A stretch of DNA of 14,539 nucleotides from Bacteroidota bacterium (lineage in GTDB: Bacteria; Bacteroidota; Bacteroidia; SpSt-205; S141-50): contig WFXK01000282.1 of the NCBI GenBank assembly GCA_015490695.1, positions 1 through 14,539 of the forward strand. Reading direction: 5' to 3'. The translations under genes were made by a program, and so were the position numbers. The notes below the pieces were generated by a model. That model saw only the letters and a program-made list of their open reading frames with translations. It was not told the origin of the DNA and searched no databases. This document shows positions 6,988 to 13,068 of the stretch, one piece after another. Every line of letters begins with the position of its first letter. The stretch's first letter is position 1.

Positions 6988-8457
6988 ATGCCGATAAAGA
7001 AAGTTTTGATTGCTAATCGTGGGGAGATTGCGCTGCGCATTATACGAACTTGTCGCAAAATGGGTATTGGCACCGTAGCGGTTTATTCTGAAGTAGATCG
7101 CTATGCTCCTTATGTTGCTGCTGCTGATGAAGCCTATTTCATTGGTAAAGCACCTGCATCAGAATCGTATCTGAATATAGAACGGATTTTATCGGTTGCT
7201 AAACAAGCAAAGGTGGATGCAATCCATCCAGGTTATGGGTTTTTAGCCGAAAACGCAGACTTTGCTCAAGCAGTTCAAGAGGCAGGGATAACGTTCATTG
7301 GTCCATCGGCTTATTCTATTGGGTTAATGGGGGATAAGTTAGCAGCCAAAAAAGCCGTAAGCCGTTTTAATGTTCCGTTAGTTCCTGGCACGCAAGAACC
7401 TATTGAAGAGGTAGAGCAGGCAAAAAAGATAGCACAGCAAATTGGCTTTCCTGTATTGATTAAAGCCGCAGCAGGAGGTGGTGGTAAAGGCATGCGAGTG
7501 GTTTATAACGAAGAAGAATTGCCCATGCATTTAGAAAGAGCCATGAGCGAAGCCCAAAGCGCCTTTGGAAATCCACAAGTGTTTATAGAAAAATACTTAC
7601 AAAATCCTAAGCACATAGAAGTTCAGATTTTAGCGGACCAACATGGGAATGTGGTTCATTTATTTGAGCGGGAATGTTCTATACAGCGGCGCCATCAAAA
7701 AGTAATAGAAGAAGCGCCTTCGCCCATTATGACCCCAGAACTAAGAGAAAAAATCACGCATGCCGCTATAAACGTTGCAAAAGCTTGTGATTATTTCAAT
7801 GCAGGAACAGTAGAATTCATCGTAGACGAAAACAAAAACTTTTATTTCTTGGAAATGAACACGCGCTTGCAGGTAGAACATCCTGTAACGGAGATGATTA
7901 CAGGTTTAGATTTGGTAGAACTGCAGATTCGTATTGCTCAAGGGGAACAACTTCCGTTTTCACAAGCAGAAATCCCTTTGCAAGGGCATGCTATAGAGTT
8001 ACGGGTTTATGCTGAGGACCCCGAAAACCAATTTTTACCTGATACCGGTTTATTAAAAGTTTATCGTCCTTGTAAAGGAGAAGGTATTCGGGTAGATGAT
8101 GGGTATCGCCAAGGCATGCAAGTAACGCCGTACTATGACCCAATGTTATCTAAGTTAATTGTTCATGCAAAGACGCGCGAGGAAGCGATAGAAAAGATGC
8201 TTTACGCTATTGAGCATTATGAAATTGTTGGGGTAAAAAATACGTTATCGTTTGGAGCGTATGTGATGCGCCACCCTGTATTTAAAAAAGGTATTTACAC
8301 AACTCACTTCGTTGAGCAGTATTACGATTCCAAAACACTGCACTCAGAACTTAGTTTAGAAGAAGAAGAGGCGTTGTTGTTGTGGGCTGCTTATCACTAT
8401 CGGGAAGCACAACCTTTTGAAGAAATAACTACTTCTTTATGGTATCAAAAGCGATAG
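6988..8457 (+). CDS. accC: Biotin carboxylase subunit of acetyl-/acyl-CoA carboxylase
   Basis: Biotin carboxylase uses ATP and bicarbonate to carboxylate biotin on a carrier protein, the first half-reaction of acetyl-CoA carboxylase in fatty acid synthesis. The 489-residue protein starts MPIKKVLIANRGEIALRI, the canonical opening, which is why I chose the ATG at 6988. It has the N-terminal domain (HPGYGFLAENA), the ATP-grasp domain with K117 and K159, the glycine-rich loop AAAGGGGKGMR (160-170), FERECSIQRRHQK (226-238), the catalytic segment EMNTRLQVEHPVTE (289-302) and a C-terminal domain. There is no carrier (AccB) or carboxyltransferase gene next to it, so a role with propionyl- or methylcrotonyl-CoA carboxylase cannot be excluded. 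The 3' end overlaps the convergent arsC end by 29 bases. Confidence 0.95.
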   Translation: MPIKKVLIANRGEIALRIIRTCRKMGIGTVAVYSEVDRYAPYVAAADEAYFIGKAPASESYLNIERILSVAKQAKVDAIHPGYGFLAENADFAQAVQEAGITFIGPSAYSIGLMGDKLAAKKAVSRFNVPLVPGTQEPIEEVEQAKKIAQQIGFPVLIKAAAGGGGKGMRVVYNEEELPMHLERAMSEAQSAFGNPQVFIEKYLQNPKHIEVQILADQHGNVVHLFERECSIQRRHQKVIEEAPSPIMTPELREKITHAAINVAKACDYFNAGTVEFIVDENKNFYFLEMNTRLQVEHPVTEMITGLDLVELQIRIAQGEQLPFSQAEIPLQGHAIELRVYAEDPENQFLPDTGLLKVYRPCKGEGIRVDDGYRQGMQVTPYYDPMLSKLIVHAKTREEAIEKMLYAIEHYEIVGVKNTLSFGAYVMRHPVFKKGIYTTHFVEQYYDSKTLHSELSLEEEEALLLWAAYHYREAQPFEEITTSLWYQKR

Positions 8458-8881
8458 AAGTATTAAAAGGGTTAAAAGTTTCTTCAATCCATTGCTTTAT
8501 GGCATCTCTTATTATCCTAAAGCGATTTAATTGTTCTTCTTCTGTTGTTTTGTCTTGCAAAGGATCCTCAAAAGAGTGATGAAGGTAGTAGCTTCCCTTA
8601 GGAAAGTAAGGACATTGCTCTTTTGCACTTTCACAAACAGTAACGATATAGTCAAAAGAAAGGTGTTTTAGGGATTCTATGCTTTTTGCGTATTGGTGTG
8701 ATATGTCTATACCAATTTCTTTTAATACTTTTACCGCATAAGGGTGGAGCTGTGTAGGTTGAGTTCCAGCACTATAGACTTCATAGTTTTCTCCATAGAG
8801 TGTTCTTAGTATACCTTCTGCCATTTGCGAACGGACAGCATTGTGAGTACATAGGAATAGCACTTTTTTCTTTTGGGTCAT
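8429..8881 (-). CDS. arsC: Thioredoxin-coupled arsenate reductase (LMW-PTP fold)
   Basis: This 150-residue protein has the low-molecular-weight phosphatase fold. The P-loop is C11-x5-R17-S (CTHNAVRS). Two more cysteines at C83 and C90 (TVCESAKEQCP) lie where Staphylococcus pI258-type ArsC carries its redox relay (C10, C82, C89), and D106-P107 supplies the general acid. That three-cysteine pattern favours arsenate reduction to arsenite with thioredoxin over a plain tyrosine phosphatase, although phosphatase activity is possible. Other expected features are AGTxP, HPYAV and GIDIS. No arsR, arsB or acr3 is nearby, so export would need genes elsewhere. The ATG overlaps the msrB stop by one base (TAATG), so translation is probably coupled to msrB. 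The last 29 bases overlap the accC end on the other strand. Confidence 0.87.
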   Translation of the reverse strand: MTQKKKVLFLCTHNAVRSQMAEGILRTLYGENYEVYSAGTQPTQLHPYAVKVLKEIGIDISHQYAKSIESLKHLSFDYIVTVCESAKEQCPYFPKGSYYLHHSFEDPLQDKTTEEEQLNRFRIIRDAIKQWIEETFNPFNTSIAFDTIKK

Positions 8882-9261
8882 TACTCTTTCTTATGTTCTT
8901 CGGGGATAAATTTTAATGCTAAGGAGTTAATACAATAGCGAGTGTTTTTAGGGGTGAACCCCTCACCGAAGAAGACATGTCCCAAATGTCCTTTACAATT
9001 TGCACAGATGACTTCGGTTCTAACACCGTCGGGATCGGGTTGTAAAATAACATTGCCTTCTATGGCGTCGTCAAAGCTGGGCCAGCCTGTTCCGCTTTTG
9101 AATTTGCTTTTAGAAGAAAAAAGTGGAGTATTACAGCGAGCACAGACATAAGTGCCGTCTTCCCAATGGTCCCAGTAAGCACCGCTAAAAGCAGGCTCCG
9201 TACCACGTTTTTCTATTATTTCCCGCTGTTCAGGCGTCAATGCATTCCATCGTTTCTCCAT
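8881..9261 (-). CDS. msrB: Peptide methionine (R)-S-oxide reductase
   Basis: MsrB reduces the R epimer of methionine sulfoxide in proteins, with thioredoxin as the usual electron donor. The protein is a complete 126-residue single domain. Two CxxC pairs at C40/C43 and C86/C89 bind structural zinc. SGTGWPSF (56-63) and HLGHVF (92-97) line the active site, and RYCINS holds the catalytic C110. No MsrA domain is fused and no signal peptide is present, so it is cytoplasmic. It is the first gene of a two-gene unit with arsC, joined by a one-base TAATG overlap; both enzymes normally draw electrons from thioredoxin. Unlike nearly every other gene here it has a strong SD (GGAGG, four bases before ATG), part of which lies in a small hairpin. 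Confidence 0.97.
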   Translation of the reverse strand: MEKRWNALTPEQREIIEKRGTEPAFSGAYWDHWEDGTYVCARCNTPLFSSKSKFKSGTGWPSFDDAIEGNVILQPDPDGVRTEVICANCKGHLGHVFFGEGFTPKNTRYCINSLALKFIPEEHKKE

Positions 9262-9264
9262 TTT

Positions 9265-9283
9265 CCCTCCCGTTTTTCACGGG
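9265..9283 (-). promoter_or_regulatory. msrB: msrB leader: SD GGAGG partly inside a small hairpin
   Basis: On the minus strand CCCGT and ACGGG (arms at 9283-9279 and 9273-9269) form a perfect 5-bp stem with a 5-base GAAAA loop. The 3' arm contributes its last two G residues to an SD-like GGAGG at 9270-9266, four bases before ATG. Folding would partly hide the SD. A weaker -7 box match at 9291-9284 abuts the hairpin; if that promoter is used the 5' arm would not be fully transcribed, so the two readings compete. Confidence 0.4.
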
Positions 9284-9310
9284 CAATATTAAAAAGTTTT
9301 TTGTTAGCAA
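9284..9310 (-). promoter_or_regulatory. Weak candidate promoter for msrB-arsC
   Basis: On the minus strand TAATATTG (9291-9284) matches seven of eight positions of the -7 box pattern TAnnTTTG, and TTG at 9310-9308 lies 16 bases upstream. The spacing is the same as at thiC but shorter than the 20 of the best promoters here. Confidence 0.3.
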
Positions 9311-9509
9311 GTATGTAGCTTTCTATTTTTAAAATTTTTTCAAGTTCAGATGTCCATTACCTTATTTACTACTTTGTGTTTCGCAAAAATCTAATATTTA
9401 TTTATGCATCTTTTTGGATTAATACCAAAACATAATCGTATAAACACATCTCTTTTTTACCACTTTTATGGTTATTATGAAAGACTAATAAAATCAAATT
9501 ATCGTGAAA

Positions 9510-10541
9510 TTAAGACTTTTTTTCTCTTTGATGTTCCACAGCAAACAAATGAAGCCATTCTAAGAATTGTTCTATCTTTTCGGGAGCTAATCCCATTTCT
9601 TGTGCCCATAAACGCCGTGTTTTCCTCACTTCCTCCCACCGTTCCCATTGCACATAACAAACTTGATAGCGGTCTTTTAAAGCACCGATTTCACAAACCA
9701 CTTCCATCCGCTTTTTTAACAGCTGTAGCAATCCCCTGTCTATTTCATCAATGACTGCTCGCAGTGCTTTGAGTTTTTGAAGGTAGCGGTTATCGCTGCT
9801 ACTGCGTCGCTTTATACGTAATTGACTAATCAAATGAAGAAAATCCTCAGGAGTTAATTGTTGTTGCTTATCGCTTAGCGCCTCTTCAGGGTTGGGATGG
9901 ACTTCCACCATGATGCCGTCAAAACCAAGGTCTATGGCTTTTTGTGCTACTTCTAAAACTAAAGCGCGTTTGCCTGCAATATGACTCGGGTCGCATAATA
10001 AAGGAATGTTTGGAAAATGTTGCCGCAACTTCAAAGGCAATTCCCAATAAGGCTCGTTTCTATAACGTCCAGGAAGATAAACACTAAATCCTCTATGGCA
10101 TGCACTTATATGTTGAACCCCTGCTTTTAAAAAACGTTCAATCGCGCCTATCCATAAACCTAAATCAGGATTTACAGGGTTTTTAACAATCACTTCAATA
10201 GAAGAGACCCCTTGAACTGCATCGGCTAAACTCTGTACTAAAAAAGGGTTCACTGTCGTTCGTGCACCAATCCAAAAATGTTGAAAACCTAATTTTAGCG
10301 CCTCTTCAATGTGCTTAGGAGAACCTACTTCAATCACAATGGGTTTTTCATATCGCACCTGAAGGTCTTTAAGCCATCGCAGGGCTTTTTTTCCAATTCC
10401 TTGGAAGGTATTCGGGCGGGTTCGGGGTTTCCAAACACCAAAACGCAAAGCATGAACATAGGGCAGTGGCGCTAAAAACGCCGCTATGCGCTGTACTTGC
10501 TCCATATTCTCCGCACTACAAGGACCTGCAATGCACAACAT
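9510..10541 (-). CDS. Bifunctional DAHP synthase / chorismate mutase
   Basis: The N-terminal domain joins phosphoenolpyruvate and erythrose-4-phosphate into DAHP, the first step to aromatic amino acids. The C-terminal domain turns chorismate into prephenate, toward Phe and Tyr. With the start at 10541 it has 343 residues. Residues 1-243 are a type I-beta/KDO8P-like aldolase barrel: IAGPCSAEN, FGVWKPRTRPNTFQG (34-48), WIGARTT (90-96), VKNPVNPD (119-126), HRGF (149-152) and CDPSHIAGKR (183-192). Residues 253-340 are an AroQ-type helical chorismate mutase (LRAVIDEIDRGLLQLLKKR). The fusion is common in Bacteroidota and is thought to allow prephenate feedback. A longer frame from a TTG at 10580 is rejected because the promoter overlaps it. 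No other aro genes are nearby. Confidence 0.93.
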   Translation of the reverse strand: MLCIAGPCSAENMEQVQRIAAFLAPLPYVHALRFGVWKPRTRPNTFQGIGKKALRWLKDLQVRYEKPIVIEVGSPKHIEEALKLGFQHFWIGARTTVNPFLVQSLADAVQGVSSIEVIVKNPVNPDLGLWIGAIERFLKAGVQHISACHRGFSVYLPGRYRNEPYWELPLKLRQHFPNIPLLCDPSHIAGKRALVLEVAQKAIDLGFDGIMVEVHPNPEEALSDKQQQLTPEDFLHLISQLRIKRRSSSDNRYLQKLKALRAVIDEIDRGLLQLLKKRMEVVCEIGALKDRYQVCYVQWERWEEVRKTRRLWAQEMGLAPEKIEQFLEWLHLFAVEHQREKKS

Positions 10542-10549
10542 AGAAGACT

Positions 10550-10581
10550 CAAAAATACACGGTATTGGATAAATAAACAAA
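10550..10581 (-). promoter_or_regulatory. Promoter of the DAHP synthase/chorismate mutase gene
   Basis: On the minus strand TTTG (10581-10578), 20 bases, then TATTTTTG (10557-10550) match both Bacteroidota elements exactly. The G of the -7 box is eight bases before the ATG at 10541, so the leader would be at most a few bases. A perfect 12-base palindrome lies six bases upstream of the -33 element. Confidence 0.75.
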
Positions 10582-10587
10582 ACTATC

Positions 10588-10599
10588 TTGCTATAGCAA
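10588..10599. promoter_or_regulatory. Perfect 12-base palindrome TTGCTATAGCAA, possible operator
   Basis: The sequence is its own reverse complement over 12 bases. It lies in the divergent control region, about 45-55 bases upstream of the expected DAHP synthase transcription start and 39 bases before the -33 element of the SPFH gene. The position suits an activator or a repressor; the protein is unknown and a chance palindrome cannot be excluded. Confidence 0.4.
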
Positions 10600-10638
10600 A
10601 AACAACTTTTTTATGAACATCATCCTGTATAACATCTA

Positions 10639-10670
10639 TTTGGAACCAACAAAAACTTTCTGTACTTTTG
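10639..10670 (+). promoter_or_regulatory. Promoter of the SPFH gene
   Basis: TTTG (10639-10642), 20 bases, then TACTTTTG (10663-10670) match both Bacteroidota promoter elements exactly. The ATG at 10694 follows the -7 box by 23 bases. The promoter lies inside the longer frame that opens with an ATG at 10613, so that upstream ATG cannot be on this transcript. Confidence 0.75.
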
Positions 10671-10693
10671 AAAGTCCAAAAACGACAAAGGCT

Positions 10694-11794
10694 ATGATAG
10701 CGCTTTTAGGGTTTTTGAAAAGTCAGTTTATAGAGATTATTGAATGGCCTGAGGATGATAGGCAGACGTTGCTTTGGAAATTCCCTGATGAGGACCGAGA
10801 AATCAAGATGGGGGCGCAACTGATTGTAAGACCATCACAAGCAGCAATTTTTGTTAATGAAGGGGTAGTTGCCGACGTTTATGGACCTGGAAGATATGAA
10901 TTAGTTACCCGCAACATGCCTGTGCTCTCCCGATTAAGAGGATGGAAATATGGTTTTAATTCGCCTTTTAAGGTAGATGTGTATTTTGTCAGTACTCGTA
11001 AATTCCGTAATTTGAAATGGGGGACGCGGCAACCCATTCCTGTTTCCGACCCTGAATTTAGCATGGTACCTCTAAGAGCCTTTGGAACCTTTGGAGTCCA
11101 GATTGAGGACCCTGCCACCTTTTTTAAAGAGTTTGCTGGCGCAGACCCCCATGTAACAACAGAAGAACTCATAGAAGAATTCCGCAGTCGCTTAGTTACA
11201 CAGTTCTCACGAGCCTTAAAAGTCTCTGGAAAAACGCTTCAAGAAATTAACATCAACGCCCATGCCTTAGGCGATGCCCTGCTGCCTATACTGCAAAAAG
11301 ACTTTAAAGAAATCGGACTCAATCTTTTTGAATTTAACGTAGAAAGCGTCACGCTACCAGAAGAAATCCAAAGACAATTAGTGCAACAAGACCTTGAAGC
11401 ACGGGGTATTCGTAGAAAAGGCTTTGCTAAAAACGAAGTAGAAATTCAAAACTTTATGGCACGGGCGAACTTGTCGCAAAATATTCAAGACATGCAAAAG
11501 TTTTTGCAATTCCAGTTTGGTACTAACTTAGGCAAAGGAGGAGGTAGCGGCGACGAACATTATCACCCCTCCAGCATGCAATATATGGTTGAAATGGCAA
11601 TGGGAATGGATTTCGCAAAACAAATCCTACACCAACAAAAACCCCAAGAAAAAACCGATAAGAAAAAAACAAGAGAATCCATCATAAAAGCCATTAAAGA
11701 ATTAGCGCAACTGAAAGAACAAGGCGTCATTACTGAAGAAGAATTTAACCAAACTAAAAAGGAACTACTGGAAGAACTTAAAGAAATTGATTAG
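10694..11794 (+). CDS. SPFH/band-7 (virion-core-like) protein with C-terminal SHOCT domain
   Basis: With the start at 10694 the protein has 366 residues and opens MIALLGFLKSQFIEIIEW, as I recall for other members of this SPFH subfamily (often named virion core protein). An extension to the ATG at 10613 would add 27 residues encoded across the promoter. Residues 30-230 form the SPFH domain (GAQLIVRPSQAAIFVNEG, DVYGPGRYEL, LRGWKYGFNSPFKVDVYFV, LKWGTRQP, FGTFGVQIEDP). About 235-310 is a Gln/Met-rich helical and Gly-rich linker. Residues 329-362 (IIKAIKELAQLKEQGVITEEEF...) are a SHOCT domain, a short helical oligomerisation module. SPFH proteins scaffold membrane microdomains, but no transmembrane segment is seen, so association would be peripheral. 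The specific role is unknown. Confidence 0.88.
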   Translation: MIALLGFLKSQFIEIIEWPEDDRQTLLWKFPDEDREIKMGAQLIVRPSQAAIFVNEGVVADVYGPGRYELVTRNMPVLSRLRGWKYGFNSPFKVDVYFVSTRKFRNLKWGTRQPIPVSDPEFSMVPLRAFGTFGVQIEDPATFFKEFAGADPHVTTEELIEEFRSRLVTQFSRALKVSGKTLQEININAHALGDALLPILQKDFKEIGLNLFEFNVESVTLPEEIQRQLVQQDLEARGIRRKGFAKNEVEIQNFMARANLSQNIQDMQKFLQFQFGTNLGKGGGSGDEHYHPSSMQYMVEMAMGMDFAKQILHQQKPQEKTDKKKTRESIIKAIKELAQLKEQGVITEEEFNQTKKELLEELKEID

Positions 11795-11834
11795 AAAAAG
11801 TGTATGCATAAGGTATAGATGTAGGTAGAAAGAT

Positions 11835-11866
11835 TTTGCGCGATTTAAAAAGATTTCCTAAATTTG
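11835..11866 (+). promoter_or_regulatory. Promoter of the exported-protein pair
   Basis: TTTG (11835-11838), 20 bases, then TAAATTTG (11859-11866) match both Bacteroidota elements exactly. The ATG at 11891 follows by 24 bases. No box precedes the second gene at 12782, so this promoter probably serves both. Confidence 0.7.
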
Positions 11867-11890
11867 CAAATGGACTAAATTCTGTGCGCT

Positions 11891-12772
11891 ATGGTAGGGC
11901 TGCTTAGAAATTTGTGGAGAGCAGTGATAGGGGCTGGATTAATGCCCTGCGTTGTATTTTGGGCTTTTTCTTTAGCCCTGTATGCCCAGAACGTTGGTAT
12001 TGGCGAACCAACACCTGTGTATAAGTTGGATATTGACTATAGCGGTGTTTTCTACGGGTTTCAATTAGAGCGTTCTGATGTTGCTAGGTTTCTAAGAGTC
12101 GGTATGAATACTACTTATACCGAGTACTACACAAACAACACTTGGCACCGTTTTCTTAGGGGTTCTAATACAACTAAGGTGGGTGGCATCATGGTGGGAA
12201 CAGCAGGTGGCTATGGTGGACGTATACGCTTTTATAGTTCATTGGAGCCTGGAGGAAACCCAGGTGTAAGTGGGGAGGTCCTAGTAAGCCAAGGGGCAGG
12301 GAATGCACCTCAATGGCAACCTGTGGAAAACTTGGTATTTCCTACGAACGTAGCTTCAATAAGTTTGGCTTCAAATCAGCAACATGGTGACAATCCTAAT
12401 TGGGAAAATTTACTTACCTTGAATTTTACTGCTAAAACAAACCGAGCCTTTGTTATTTTCACAGCTTCAGGATACGGTTGTATTAATTGGAACGGTATAG
12501 TACAGTTTCGTATATTGAATAATGGTTCTTCAGTTGGTGCAACTTCTACAAAGGTAAATTCAGAATATGATGTTGGTTTCAACAGTTATCAAGCTTCGCA
12601 ATGGAGTGTAGCCTACTCCCGAGTTATTACAGGACTCATCCCAGGAAATAATTACACCGTCACAGTCCAATGGAAAGTTGATCCCGCACCAGGCTCAGGA
12701 TATAACTGTGCTTCAATTGAACCTGTTACCTATCCAGACTACGATCACGCGACATTATCAGTAATGTATTAA
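11891..12772 (+). CDS. Exported protein with tail-fibre-like N-terminal motif, unknown C-terminal domain
   Basis: This 293-residue protein has a long signal peptide: a basic start (RNLWR), a hydrophobic run from about 11 to 30 and a likely cleavage site after LYA, giving a mature start at Q33. M18 is a possible alternative start. The mature end reads NVGIGEPTPVYKLDI, matching the VGIGT.P..KL motif that opens many Bacteroidota secreted or tail-fibre-like proteins. SGEVLVSQGAGNAPQW (127-142) is the usual end of that module. Residues 150-293 form an Asn-, Ser- and Tyr-rich, probably all-beta domain with two cysteines (C197, C273) that could pair. I recognise no family for it, and see no S74 self-cleaving chaperone or clear type IX secretion tail. 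Low charge and many Asn/Thr suit an extracellular adhesin-like role, which is inference. It is followed after nine bases by another exported protein. Confidence 0.75.
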   Translation: MVGLLRNLWRAVIGAGLMPCVVFWAFSLALYAQNVGIGEPTPVYKLDIDYSGVFYGFQLERSDVARFLRVGMNTTYTEYYTNNTWHRFLRGSNTTKVGGIMVGTAGGYGGRIRFYSSLEPGGNPGVSGEVLVSQGAGNAPQWQPVENLVFPTNVASISLASNQQHGDNPNWENLLTLNFTAKTNRAFVIFTASGYGCINWNGIVQFRILNNGSSVGATSTKVNSEYDVGFNSYQASQWSVAYSRVITGLIPGNNYTVTVQWKVDPAPGSGYNCASIEPVTYPDYDHATLSVMY

Positions 12773-12781
12773 AACTTAACG

Positions 12782-13063
12782 ATGATGGAAAGGATTCTTG
12801 TTTGGATTTTGGTAGTATTGAGTGGGGGCGTTGGATATGCACAAATTGCAGAACAAGAGAGTAGAAATACTCAGGCTATTACTACAGTCAAAGCTTCTCC
12901 TAAAAAGAAATCAGAAAGTAAAGGGGAAATGAAAGCACGCCCTGTGATAGCAAGGAAATCCAAAACAAAGAAGAATGATGCTACAGCTATCCCTGTCAGA
13001 ACCTATCAACCTTCGTTACAACGTAGATACTATAAGCGATCAGACAAAGACAAAGTAGAATAG
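12782..13063 (+). CDS. Small exported lysine-rich protein, function unknown
   Basis: This 93-residue protein has a signal peptide at 1-20 (MMERILVWILVVLSGGVGYA) with a likely cut before QIAEQ; M2 is an equally good start. The mature 73 residues are strongly basic (about 20 Lys/Arg against 8 Asp/Glu) and of low complexity (SPKKKSESKGEMK, ARKSKTKKND), ending in a Tyr/Arg-rich tail (QRRYYKRSDKDKVE). It contains no cysteine after the signal peptide and is probably disordered. It could bind nucleic acid, polysaccharide or the outer surface by charge, but this is speculation. It starts nine bases after the stop of the preceding exported protein, so the two are likely cotranscribed and may act together. 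Its stop is five bases from the end of the convergent nosY-like gene. Confidence 0.65.
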   Translation: MMERILVWILVVLSGGVGYAQIAEQESRNTQAITTVKASPKKKSESKGEMKARPVIARKSKTKKNDATAIPVRTYQPSLQRRYYKRSDKDKVE

Positions 13064-13068
13064 ATTAA

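Larger units (their letters stand above)
9262..9509. other. 248-base AT-rich spacer between msrB and the DAHP synthase gene
   Basis: This is the longest stretch without a gene in the window. Beyond the msrB leader it holds only AT-rich sequence. I see no RNA gene, no convincing intrinsic terminator (ACCA/TGGT at 9459-9472 is too short and is not followed by T residues on the minus strand) and no protein with recognisable character. It presumably carries the 3' end of the DAHP synthase transcript and the msrB control region. Confidence 0.6.

Noticed and set aside
9459..9472. Inverted repeat ACCA/TGGT as a terminator of the DAHP synthase transcript
   Set aside because: The stem is only four base pairs and is followed by A residues, not T residues, on the minus strand.
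9404..9754. Plus-strand open frame of 116 codons overlapping the DAHP synthase 3' end
   Set aside because: About 70 percent of it is antisense to the well-supported chorismate mutase domain, it has no promoter box or recognisable motif, and its composition reads like a shadow frame.
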